Below are positions 1-8,509 of a stretch of DNA of 36,083 nt, one piece after another (position 1 is the first letter of the stretch; every line of letters starts with the position of its first letter). The notes under the pieces were generated by a model. The model did not search any database. It was given only the letters and a program-made list of their open reading frames with translations, and was not told where the DNA came from. The position numbers and the translations under genes were made by a program. The stretch is from Planctomycetota bacterium (GTDB taxonomy: Bacteria > Planctomycetota > Phycisphaerae > WQYP01), in NCBI GenBank assembly GCA_021798635.1, contig JAJZGH010000012.1, positions 1-36,083 of the forward strand. The letters are read 5' to 3'.

Positions 1-27
1 GAATAAACCGCATCACAGATAAGGGTT

Positions 28-2862
28 TTAGCCTGTTGCGGCAAATACCGGTGCCTGAAGCTTATGCTGCAAATACCGGCCCGTATGGCTGGTGGGATGA
101 CTGGCCACATCTTCCGGTGTGCCGGTTGCCACCACCTGCCCGCCCCCGCTGCCGCCCTCGGGCCCCATGTCAATAAGCCAATCCGCACATTTGATCACAT
201 CGAGATTGTGTTCAATAATCACCACGGAATTACCCGCATCCGCAAGGCGATTCAACACATGGAGCAAATTATGAATATCCGCAAAATGCAGGCCGGTCGT
301 GGGTTCATCTAATACGTACAGCGTATGACCCGTCGCCGCTTTGGCCAATTCCGAGGCTAGCTTCACCCGCTGGGCCTCGCCGCCGGAAAGCGTGGTGCTG
401 GATTGCCCTAATTTCACATAGGAGAGTCCCACATCATTAAGCGCCTGCAGGAACGAGCGGATATGCGAAAAGCTGTCAAAAAACTGCAACGCTTCTTCAA
501 TTCGCATGTCCAGCACGTCAGCAATCGATTTTCCACGGTATTTTATTTCCAGCGTTTCCCGATTGTAGCGTGTGCCGCGGCATTCTTCACAAGTGACAAA
601 CACGTCCGGAAGAAAGTGCATTTCAATGCGTTTGGTGCCCTGCCCCTGGCAGCTTTCACACCGTCCCCCTTTGACATTAAAGCTGAACCGTCCGATCTGA
701 TAACCGCGCATGCGGGCTTCCCGCGTCTTGGCGTACAACTGCCGGATCAGATCAAACACGCCGGTATAGGTGGCCGGATTGCTCCGGGGCGTGCGGCCGA
801 TAGGAGATTGATCTATCTCAATAACTTTATCTATGTTGGCCACGCCCAGAATTTTTTTATGCCGGCCGGGATGCTCCTTGGACCCGTACAACTGCCGCTT
901 GAGTGCCTTAAGCAGAATGTGGTTGACCAGCGAGGACTTGCCTGACCCGGAAACCCCGGTCACACATGTCATAACTCCCAGGGGAAACTTCACGTCAATG
1001 CCGCGGAGATTATTTTCCGCCGCGCCCGTGATTTCCAGTACCCGCTTAAAATCCGCTTTCCGCCGCTGGGTTGGCACCGGAATCTGATATTCACCGGTAA
1101 GATATTTCGCGGTAACGCTTTCGCGTGAGGCCATCACCTCCGGCACCGTGCCCTGGGCGATAATCCGTCCGCCGTGGGATCCGGCAGCCGGGCCGACATC
1201 AATAAGCCAGTCAGCAGCCCGAATCGTATCTTCATCATGCTCCACGACAATGGTGGTATTACCAATATCGGTGAGGTGCCGCAGGGTGCGAATAAGCCGG
1301 TCATTATCCCGCTGATGCAGGCCGATGGTAGGTTCATCAAGCACATAACACACCCCCACCAGGCCGGAACCCACCTGTGTGGCCAGACGGATGCGCTGGG
1401 CTTCCCCGCCGGAAAGCGTACCAGTCTGGCGGTCTAATGTCAGATACCCCAGGCCCACGTTATTCATGAACCCCAGGCGGGCGCGAATTTCTTTCAGCAT
1501 CGGAGCTGCGATAAGATCATGTTCTCCAGCGAACTTCATGTTATCAAATAGTTCAATGGCACCCCCGATGGTCAGTGCGGTAATCTCACGGATATTGTAT
1601 TTCCCAATTCTTACCGCCAGCGCCTGCGGCTTCAGGCGATCACCGTGGCACTTTTCACAGGCCTGTTCACTTAAGTAGTCATGCAGGCGGGCTTTGACAA
1701 ATTCGCTATCCGTGTTTTCCCAGCGGCGCTGCAAATTCGGTAACACGCCTTCAAATTCTGTGCCGTATGCTTTTTCATCCTTGGGGGTGGTGCCATGAAT
1801 AAGTATCTGCCGGATTTTTACCGGGATATCCTCAAACGGCGTATCCCCATCCACGCCGAAGGCGTCACAGAATTTTCGCAGCAGTCGGTTGTAGTAAATA
1901 TTCATCCGCTTGCCGTTGCGGCTAAATGGCTCAATGGCACCGTCCAGCAGAGCGGCAGTTTTATCGGGAACAATCAGTTCCTCGTCAAACTCCAGTATCG
2001 TTCCCAGCCCATCGCACTGGCTGCAGGCTCCGTACGGGCTGTTAAAGGAAAACAGGCGGGGTGAAAGTTCTTCCAGTGAACTTTCCGGATGATTCGGACA
2101 GGCATAGCGCGATGAAAAAGTATGATCGATCCATTTCCCGGATTCTTCCCGTGCAATGACCACCAGGCCGTCGGAAAGTTTTAACGCCAGCTCGATGGAA
2201 TCCGCCAGACGGGTGCGTATCTCCGGCTTAATGGTCAGGCGGTCCACCACGGCTTCCACGGTATGCTTGATTTTTTTATCCAGCGCCGGAACCGATTTAA
2301 TTTCCATAACCTGCCCGTCCACCCGGGCGCGGACAAAACCCTGCCGCGTCATGGCTTCCAGGGCCTCTACCTGCGAACCCTTTTGTCCACGCACGAGAGG
2401 AGAGATAACCATAAGCCGCTGATTTTCCGGCCACTGCATGAGATTTTGTACAATTTGAGAGGGGGATTGGGCGGCAATAGGTTCTCCGCAAATCCAGCAA
2501 TGCGGTTTGCCCGTCCGCGCGAAAAGCACACGCATGTAATCATATATTTCCGTGGTAGTGGCCACGGTTGAACGTGGGTTGCTGCCACCGCCCCGCTGTT
2601 CAATTGCGATGGTTGGCGGCAAACCCTCTATTTCATCGCAGTCAGGCTTCTGCATCTGCTGCAAAAATTGGCGGGCGTAGGCGGAAAGGGATTCCACGTA
2701 TTTTCGCTGCCCCTCCGCGAAAATAGTATCGAAGGCCAGTGAACTTTTTCCCGAACCGGAAAGACCAGTGATAACCACGAGTTGGTCACGCGGTATTTCC
2801 AGACTGACATCTTTAAGATTGTGCTCGCGGGCACCCCGAATGCGAATACTTTTCATGGCCAT
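28..2862 (-). CDS. uvrA: Excinuclease ABC subunit A (UvrA)
   Basis: This is the damage-recognition ATPase of nucleotide excision repair, which loads UvrB on damaged DNA in the cytoplasm. The 944 residues match the family length. The first Walker A (GLSGSGKSS) has Lys39, and the second, GVSGSGKSS, lies near residue 640. Both ABC signature motifs are present as LSGGEAQR. Two cysteine zinc modules are visible: one ends ACSQCDGLG, and the other is CESCQGQG followed by CEECRGTR. The UvrB-binding and insertion regions between the two ATPase halves appear intact. The ATG at 2862 has a GGAG ribosome site 6 bases upstream. An in-frame ATG two codons later is possible but less well placed. The next gene upstream on this strand is the PLD-family gene, about 90 bases away. 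No uvrB or uvrC is in the window. Confidence 0.98.
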   Translation of the reverse strand: MAMKSIRIRGAREHNLKDVSLEIPRDQLVVITGLSGSGKSSLAFDTIFAEGQRKYVESLSAYARQFLQQMQKPDCDEIEGLPPTIAIEQRGGGSNPRSTVATTTEIYDYMRVLFARTGKPHCWICGEPIAAQSPSQIVQNLMQWPENQRLMVISPLVRGQKGSQVEALEAMTRQGFVRARVDGQVMEIKSVPALDKKIKHTVEAVVDRLTIKPEIRTRLADSIELALKLSDGLVVIAREESGKWIDHTFSSRYACPNHPESSLEELSPRLFSFNSPYGACSQCDGLGTILEFDEELIVPDKTAALLDGAIEPFSRNGKRMNIYYNRLLRKFCDAFGVDGDTPFEDIPVKIRQILIHGTTPKDEKAYGTEFEGVLPNLQRRWENTDSEFVKARLHDYLSEQACEKCHGDRLKPQALAVRIGKYNIREITALTIGGAIELFDNMKFAGEHDLIAAPMLKEIRARLGFMNNVGLGYLTLDRQTGTLSGGEAQRIRLATQVGSGLVGVCYVLDEPTIGLHQRDNDRLIRTLRHLTDIGNTTIVVEHDEDTIRAADWLIDVGPAAGSHGGRIIAQGTVPEVMASRESVTAKYLTGEYQIPVPTQRRKADFKRVLEITGAAENNLRGIDVKFPLGVMTCVTGVSGSGKSSLVNHILLKALKRQLYGSKEHPGRHKKILGVANIDKVIEIDQSPIGRTPRSNPATYTGVFDLIRQLYAKTREARMRGYQIGRFSFNVKGGRCESCQGQGTKRIEMHFLPDVFVTCEECRGTRYNRETLEIKYRGKSIADVLDMRIEEALQFFDSFSHIRSFLQALNDVGLSYVKLGQSSTTLSGGEAQRVKLASELAKAATGHTLYVLDEPTTGLHFADIHNLLHVLNRLADAGNSVVIIEHNLDVIKCADWLIDMGPEGGSGGGQVVATGTPEDVASHPTSHTGRYLQHKLQAPVFAATG

Positions 2863-2951
2863 GGGTTTCTCCGGCTTGCCCGAGCTGAATTCCGCTCCAA
2901 GAGCAAGCCCATCATTTTACCCCGCCCGACGGGCGGTTTCCAAACGGTTAG

Positions 2952-3611
2952 TCAATTGTAGCGCGGAAAATGGAACTGGTGTTCCAGCACCAACCCCGGT
3001 TTATAGCGTTGGCTGGTTTTTTCATGGAATACAAAATTTTTCTGGTAGCGACTGACCAGGGCCGGAATATTTTTAATTACCAGCATATTCTCCGCGTTGA
3101 AATGGGCGGCGGCATAGCTGAAGTTGAAACTTCCCGTGATGATTATGTGGTCATCAATAACCATGACTTTGTTATGGGCAATCAGATAACGGTCATCAAT
3201 ATAAGTGGGGATTCCGGCGGTATAGACGGCGTCAAGGCCAGGACTTATGAGGCGGCGATAGGTATGGGTACGATAATTTTTCCTCTCCACATTGGAACGA
3301 TCCAGGATAATTTCGACATCTACCCCGCGTTCCTTGGCCTGAATCAGGGCTTTGATAATGGGCTTGCTGGTGAAGCTGTAGGCCTGAACCTCAACACTCT
3401 TCCTGGCGGAATTAATCAACTGCACCAGCTCACGTGTGGCACCACCATCCGGAGAGAAAAACACTTTTAGAGAACTGTTGGCTTGGGGATGACTGGCCGG
3501 CGTGTGGTTTCGCAAATGGCCCAGCCAGATACCCGCCAGCAGGCAAAGGGCAGCAAATATCAGCGATCCCGGCTGAAAGGCGTTGCTTGTTGACGTGGAC
3601 CTGCGAGCCAT
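2952..3611 (-). CDS. Membrane-anchored phospholipase D family protein (single HKD, Nuc-like)
   Basis: This is a 219-aa protein with an N-terminal hydrophobic segment (about residues 16-30, GSLIFAALCLLAGIWLG), so it is either anchored in the inner membrane or exported. The body has one complete HxKx4D motif (His146, Lys148, Asp153, in AHNKVMVIDDH) followed by the typical GSFNFS. Single-HKD proteins of this size, such as Nuc endonucleases, usually dimerise to build the active site. Family members cleave phosphodiesters in DNA or phospholipids, and the sequence alone does not tell which. The ATG at 3611 has a GGAAGGGA purine stretch upstream. It lies about 90 bases upstream of uvrA on the same strand, so co-transcription and a nuclease role are possible but inferred. 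Confidence 0.85.
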   Translation of the reverse strand: MARRSTSTSNAFQPGSLIFAALCLLAGIWLGHLRNHTPASHPQANSSLKVFFSPDGGATRELVQLINSARKSVEVQAYSFTSKPIIKALIQAKERGVDVEIILDRSNVERKNYRTHTYRRLISPGLDAVYTAGIPTYIDDRYLIAHNKVMVIDDHIIITGSFNFSYAAAHFNAENMLVIKNIPALVSRYQKNFVFHEKTSQRYKPGLVLEHQFHFPRYN

Positions 3612-3749
3612 AATCAGCCGTCCCTTCCATGTCCTGCGTTGCGGGATCCGTAATGCCGACGGATACAGCCCAAGCCCATGAGTTAATTAGCGGGCCGTCC
3701 ACAGCCTTGAAAGGGAATATTCCACCGGACCGGCAGACTTCCCGCTGGA

Positions 3750-4025
3750 TTATTTCTTGCCTTTTGCGGCCGGTGCCGCGGCAGTGGCGGCCGCGGCCGG
3801 TGCGGCACCGGGTGCAGCGGCAGTTGCGCCGGCGGCTTCAGCCTTGGGAGGCTTCTTGGCGGCCACAGCCTTGCGGTGAGCGACCTTAGGCAGGTTGTAC
3901 ACGCTGGACTTGGCCTCACTCCATTTATCGTTATCTTCAAGCATGTCAATGCGCTCTGCTCTCTTGAGAACATTACGATGACGTTCCAACGTGCTTTTAC
4001 CTTTAAGGCTTCGATCTAATGACAT
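3750..4025 (-). CDS. PVC-type small basic protein with Ala/Pro-rich tail
   Basis: This is a 91-aa basic protein. The N-terminal half (MSLDRSLKGK, then RHRNVLKRAERI and VYNLPKV) matches my recollection of the conserved small basic protein family of Planctomycetes, Verrucomicrobia and Chlamydiae (TIGR04137-like). Its function is not established. The C-terminal half is almost only Ala, Pro, Gly and Lys and ends AAKGKK, like a disordered nucleic-acid-binding tail. The open frame extends to 4082, but the ATG at 4025 begins the conserved motif and has GGAG 9 bases upstream, so I chose it. It is separated from the PLD gene by about 140 bases that hold no evident gene. It serves mainly as a taxonomic marker here. 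Confidence 0.8.
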   Translation of the reverse strand: MSLDRSLKGKSTLERHRNVLKRAERIDMLEDNDKWSEAKSSVYNLPKVAHRKAVAAKKPPKAEAAGATAAAPGAAPAAAATAAAPAAKGKK

Positions 4026-4272
4026 AACCGCACACTCCGTGCTAAGCGCCAACCGGATTTTCCGGCAAATACAAAGCTCCATAGCTTAACAGAACAGGGC
4101 AAAAATACAAGTAAGAAACGGGACCCAAACAACTTCCCGATTTGGCCCGCAACCGAATGCGGCACCTCCGGCAAAGCCGGGGGCTATGTGAGGGAGCGTA
4201 AGCCGAATTTCGAGGAAGTTATTTGTGACCCGCCCCTGAGCCGCAACGAAAGGGGCAACTGCCTGCCAGTCA

Positions 4273-4307
4273 CAAAAAAAGGCCGGGGATGCTGACATCC
4301 CCGGCCT
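4273..4307 (-). terminator. Intrinsic terminator of the pilM-secretin operon
   Basis: A perfect 12-bp GC-rich stem (4280-4291 with 4296-4307) closes a CTGA loop. On the minus strand it is followed directly by a run of seven U residues (the A run at 4274-4280). It sits 36 bases past the secretin stop codon, so it ends the four-gene minus-strand operon and separates it from the small basic protein gene. The remaining bases between 4026 and 4272 show no gene. Confidence 0.9.
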
Positions 4308-4342
4308 GTAGTGTAATTGCAAAAGGGATTTTTTCCTTATTT

Positions 4343-7300
4343 TCAATAATTGCGGCCAAACTGCCGTTTCTCGAATTCCTTCTGGATGATGATCCGCGGA
4401 CGAACCAGAATCAACAACACCAGATTGTCTTTGGTGGTCGAGCTGTTGGTGAACAGACGATTAATAATCGGAATTTGCGAAAGCACCGGCACACCGGCCT
4501 CAATGGTCGTTTCACCAGCCAGACGCTCACCACCCAGCAGCAATGTTCCGCCGTCCGGAACCGAAACAGTTGTGGAAACTTCCGTGACCTGGGTCTGTGG
4601 CAACTGTACGAAGCCGGGGAATGCGTTGGCGCTAGCACCGGCGGTGGCGGTGTTCTGCCCGTTGATATTAAAGGTTTGCAGGCTTAACAACTGCGAGAGC
4701 GACGGCTGGACGGTCATAATAACGTAACGATCATCTGAAGAAACCGTGGCCTGTACGGACAAGCTAAGACCAGTCGTCAGAGGAAGTACATTCAGGTTTG
4801 TCGCCACGCCGCCAACGCCTCCCACCAAGCCGCCTGTACCAGCGGTCTGCGTAAAGCTTTGGACGTAGTTTTGCACATCTTCCACCACCATAGTCGCCCG
4901 CTGGCCATTAAACAGTGTAATGCGGGGCGCTTCCAGCAGTGTATTGCGCTTGTTAATTTCGGTAGCACTTAACAACAAATTCAACTGATAGTTTGAAAGA
5001 ATACCCCCCGCCAGGCTCAGCGACGGGGCGGAATAGCTTCCGCCAATGGAATTTGTTACGCCCGTGGTCTGGGGCGTGGCATAGGTGGAGCTATTGCTTG
5101 TGATACTTACCGGCCCGGAAATGCTGGGAGTGCTGGTACCGGCACCAGAGACTTGACCTACATTAGAGCCGAACATATTGCCAAAGCCCAAGCTCCAGGA
5201 GAAACCAAAGTCATTCAGGAAGCCCGTGGTGACATAGAGGAACCGAGCGTCAATGGAAATTTCCACCGACCGGGTTTCACGCAATTTTTTCAACAAGCCC
5301 GAAACTTTTTCGAGGTTGCCGGGAGTTTGGGTAATAACCAACTGTCCGTTGATTTCACGAATTGATCCAACCGTTCCACCATTGTCAATCCATGAATTTC
5401 GGGCAACGGTGTTTTCAAGGAGCTGGGTAATCTCAGTAACCATCTGTGCGCGCGTCTTGCCGGCTTGTTGTTGCCCGCCCTGACCTCCGCCGCTGCCCGA
5501 GAAGAGATTGGAACTGCCTGAACCGCCGCCACCGCCTGAGCTTCCGCTGCTGACCTGCACGCCACTGGTGCTGCTCTGATTCTGCAGATTAAACGTCGGA
5601 GCGGTGAAATTCGGAGCCTGAACCAACAGGTCCTGAATGTCAAACACACTCGTTGTTTTCTGCTGGGCCAATTGATCATTGGTGGAAATGGTCAATACGC
5701 CGCCGCTGATACTGTAACCTAACTGCGTTCCACCACTTCCCTGCGCCTGCTGGAGAACCAGCGACAGAACTTTGTTAAATGGTACCCCGCGTAGGGTTAA
5801 ACTGATGGGTGTGTTTTTCTGCACGCCCGCATTGCTTAACGCATTCCAGTTGACAACGATGTTGGCACCGGTTTGCTGCCGCAGCAGTCGGACCACATCA
5901 GAGAATGGCTGTTGATTGACAACGATCCTGGAAACATTACGCGCCAAAGCCAAGCGAGCTTCTTTATCCGCTGGGGATTCAGAATTGTGCTGTTCCGCTT
6001 CCCGCATCCGGCTAAGTTCCGGCCAGTCCTGCGGATAAATTTCCAGATTGGGGTAGGGAATCATATATTCCTGCCCCTTGACCTCCTGAGCCTGCTCGGC
6101 TTCGGAGCGGAGATGATGATAGTGATTCCAGGCATTGTATTGAATCTGGTCAGAGACCATTTCGTGCATAAACAATGCGGTATTGTTCTGTGGGTCGATC
6201 GCAATGACCTGGTTCAAGGTATCCAGCGCCTGCTGATACTGCATTTGTTTGAAGTATTCGCGGGCCTGGCCCATCAACTCGTTGATCTGCCTCTGCCGGC
6301 GAACAGCCAACTGATGCTCAATTTGCATCTGACTTTGTGTTACTTCCTTGGCACGATTCGCCTTTGCCACGGCTTGGGCCTGAGCTTCCTGCTGCTGGAT
6401 CACCGCAAGCTCTTGATCAGCCCGGGCCTTCATTTCCTTGTAATCCCCGGCAGTCAGAATGCCACGAGCGGCCTCAATGGTGGCCAGACCATCATTAACA
6501 TGATCGACCGCCTGGGGGTACTTGCCGGCCTGCATTTCCTTGGTTGAAAGCTGCAGGTCATTATCAAAAAGAACATGGGCACGTTGGGCTTGAATAGCCT
6601 GATCGTAAATCTGCTGAGAAAGCAAGCCGGGCGACTGCCCCAGTGCCAGCTTTTGGGCGTTGCGAAGGCCCATCGCGGCGGCCTGATTCTTCGGATCAAG
6701 CGCCAAGGCGTCGTTATACAGAGCCACAGCGTGCTGATAGTCGGCGTTGCGCAAATCGTCATCGGCCCGTACCACCAGTGCCGCGGCGCGTTCACGTTCA
6801 ATTGCCGCCAGGGATGGCTTGGAAACTTCGTGTGCTGATGCAGATTGCATGGTGGTCGCAGGTGCTTTGGACGCGGCCTTAGGGGCAGCCTTGGAAGCGG
6901 TAGTTGGCGACATGACCATCACCGGAGCCGGAGTGGCCACGGCCACCGGTGCCGGAGCAGGCTGCGCTTCGGTTGGTGATGGAACCGGTTGCGGCTGGCG
7001 AGCTTCCGCGACGGGCTGCTGCGCAACTTCGGTTTTGGCCTGTGTTGCAGCAGCCTGTTGTGCGGCCAAGGCGGCTGCCGCTTGCCGAGCTTGTTCAGCC
7101 TGTTGTTCCTGAGTCTGCTGCTGAGCCAGAAGTTGTTGTTGCGATACCTGCTGCTGGTGAGCAAGCTTGGCAGCGGCCGCTTTTTCCGCGGCGGACCGCT
7201 TGGCCTGCATATTTTTCTCAGCTATCTTTTGCTGTTCGGCCATATGTGCGGCCGCGGCGGCCTGGGCCTGCCGGGCTTTTTGCTCTTCGGCAAGTTTCTT

Positions 7301-8227
7301 AGCGGCGGCTTCCTGCTCCATCAATTTTTGCTGGGCCTCTTTTTGCTGTTGGACAAGTTTTTCAGCGGCTGCGGCTTGCGCGAGTTGCTGCTGATGTTGC
7401 CGCTGGGCAAGTTTCGCCGCGGCTGCCGCTTGCGCGGCCTGGCGATTTTTCATCGCCTGGGCGGCCTGAGTGGCGGCAGCTCGTTGAGCCTCCTGTTGGT
7501 TTTGTTCCGCCAGCAGTTTCTCTTTGGCTGCCGAAGCCTGGGGGGCCGTGGTTTGTACGGCGGTCGCTTTGGCCTGCTGAGCGGCTTGAAGTTGGCGTAC
7601 TTGTTCGACGCGGCGTTGCGCGATCAAATACTGATAATGCGGCACCAGATTGGCCTGATCGCCGAGATCAACTCCGGACACCTGAATTTTGTTAAGGTCC
7701 GCTTCCGCCTGGTCAAAGTTCCCGGCCTGATAAGCGTGTGTAGCGTCCTGGAGCAAGGACTTCATCTGCGGGGCCAATTGTTGTTGCTTGGCCTGAGTTA
7801 AGGCTAAGTTGTCCGCCGCTTCACTTTTCAGTTCCGGTGAAACATCCGGACTTTTAATGAGATAATGGAAGAGCTTGGCCGCATGGGCGTAGTGGCCATC
7901 CTGCAACGAAGCGGTGGCATTGTGGTACACCGTCAGATCCATTGACATGCCGGCAATGCCTGCATCCGCCTTTTGCAACAGCGAAGCCAGACGGGTTTGA
8001 TCCGCGGCACTGAGCTTGGAAGGATCAATGGACAGGAGCACCTGCTTGGCGGTCTGATACTCGTGCTGACCGATCAACTGCGTGCCACGATCCAGAAGCG
8101 TCGTTGATGACGACGCTTGGGCTTCCGCGCGGGCAATGGCAAAGGGCAGCAATGGAAGGCTCGCGCCGGCCAATAAAGCTCCCGCGACGCCAACGGCTAG
8201 AATTTTTGATCGCTTCTGGGTATTCAA
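4343..8227 (-). CDS. Type II/IV secretion-type secretin (PilQ/GspD-like) with TPR and long Ala/Gln coiled coil
   Basis: This is an outer-membrane secretin subunit of 1294 aa, far longer than typical PilQ/GspD (about 650-750). In order it has a signal peptide (residues about 8-35), TPR-like helical repeats, and an Ala/Gln/Lys-rich TolA-like coiled coil (about 205-405). A proline-rich linker and further TPRs follow (about 485-530 and 650-695). Next come an STN/N0-like domain (about 757-860), a Gly/Ser linker, an N1-like domain and the secretin domain (about 1090-1290). The secretin domain contains VPDGGTLLLGG and GVPVLSQIPIINRLF. The frame opens at a TTG at 8302 with no ribosome site. I prefer the TTG at 8227, which has GGAG about 10 bases upstream and puts the signal peptide at the N-terminus. 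It is the last gene of the pilM operon. Confidence 0.93.
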   Translation of the reverse strand: MNTQKRSKILAVGVAGALLAGASLPLLPFAIARAEAQASSSTTLLDRGTQLIGQHEYQTAKQVLLSIDPSKLSAADQTRLASLLQKADAGIAGMSMDLTVYHNATASLQDGHYAHAAKLFHYLIKSPDVSPELKSEAADNLALTQAKQQQLAPQMKSLLQDATHAYQAGNFDQAEADLNKIQVSGVDLGDQANLVPHYQYLIAQRRVEQVRQLQAAQQAKATAVQTTAPQASAAKEKLLAEQNQQEAQRAAATQAAQAMKNRQAAQAAAAAKLAQRQHQQQLAQAAAAEKLVQQQKEAQQKLMEQEAAAKKLAEEQKARQAQAAAAAHMAEQQKIAEKNMQAKRSAAEKAAAAKLAHQQQVSQQQLLAQQQTQEQQAEQARQAAAALAAQQAAATQAKTEVAQQPVAEARQPQPVPSPTEAQPAPAPVAVATPAPVMVMSPTTASKAAPKAASKAPATTMQSASAHEVSKPSLAAIERERAAALVVRADDDLRNADYQHAVALYNDALALDPKNQAAAMGLRNAQKLALGQSPGLLSQQIYDQAIQAQRAHVLFDNDLQLSTKEMQAGKYPQAVDHVNDGLATIEAARGILTAGDYKEMKARADQELAVIQQQEAQAQAVAKANRAKEVTQSQMQIEHQLAVRRQRQINELMGQAREYFKQMQYQQALDTLNQVIAIDPQNNTALFMHEMVSDQIQYNAWNHYHHLRSEAEQAQEVKGQEYMIPYPNLEIYPQDWPELSRMREAEQHNSESPADKEARLALARNVSRIVVNQQPFSDVVRLLRQQTGANIVVNWNALSNAGVQKNTPISLTLRGVPFNKVLSLVLQQAQGSGGTQLGYSISGGVLTISTNDQLAQQKTTSVFDIQDLLVQAPNFTAPTFNLQNQSSTSGVQVSSGSSGGGGGSGSSNLFSGSGGGQGGQQQAGKTRAQMVTEITQLLENTVARNSWIDNGGTVGSIREINGQLVITQTPGNLEKVSGLLKKLRETRSVEISIDARFLYVTTGFLNDFGFSWSLGFGNMFGSNVGQVSGAGTSTPSISGPVSITSNSSTYATPQTTGVTNSIGGSYSAPSLSLAGGILSNYQLNLLLSATEINKRNTLLEAPRITLFNGQRATMVVEDVQNYVQSFTQTAGTGGLVGGVGGVATNLNVLPLTTGLSLSVQATVSSDDRYVIMTVQPSLSQLLSLQTFNINGQNTATAGASANAFPGFVQLPQTQVTEVSTTVSVPDGGTLLLGGERLAGETTIEAGVPVLSQIPIINRLFTNSSTTKDNLVLLILVRPRIIIQKEFEKRQFGRNY
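7010..7620 (-). repeat. Low-complexity Ala/Gln/Lys coiled-coil coding tract in the secretin gene
   Basis: About 200 codons are dominated by Ala, Gln, Lys and Glu in imperfect repeats of the type AAAAKLAQ and EAAAKKLAEEQ. The composition resembles the periplasm-spanning helix of TolA. The opposite strand reads as a long Leu/Gly-rich open frame that is only a shadow. The tract would place the N-terminal TPR region far from the secretin ring. Confidence 0.8.
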
Positions 8228-8509
8228 GGCTACTACTCCTACATCCGAACATTTAATGTGGAACCGGCCCATGATCATGCACCGGAACCAATCAGACTTC
8301 AAACTAAACAGCGTTCGGCATCAACCGCCCGCCAAGGTCTTGACCTCATAAAAACATCTACATGTTTTTTACACTCTCTTGTTTACAAGGACTTATCCTT
8401 CAACAACCCGCCATTAAACCTCCGTATCCTAAAACCGATTTTGTCCGCTTGCAACCACAATTCAATTTTTATCTTCCGAAAGCAACGCGCCGCCGGAAAT
8501 ATATTCACC

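Noticed and set aside
6989..7801. Long plus-strand open frame rich in Leu, Gly and Phe opposite the secretin gene
   Set aside because: It is the antisense of the Ala/Gln/Lys repeat tract. The composition follows from the repeated codons and there is no ribosome site or promoter.
8350..8370. A/T hairpin between the 629-aa gene and the secretin gene as an internal terminator
   Set aside because: The stem is only seven A-T-rich pairs. The secretin has no convincing separate promoter, so termination here is unlikely.
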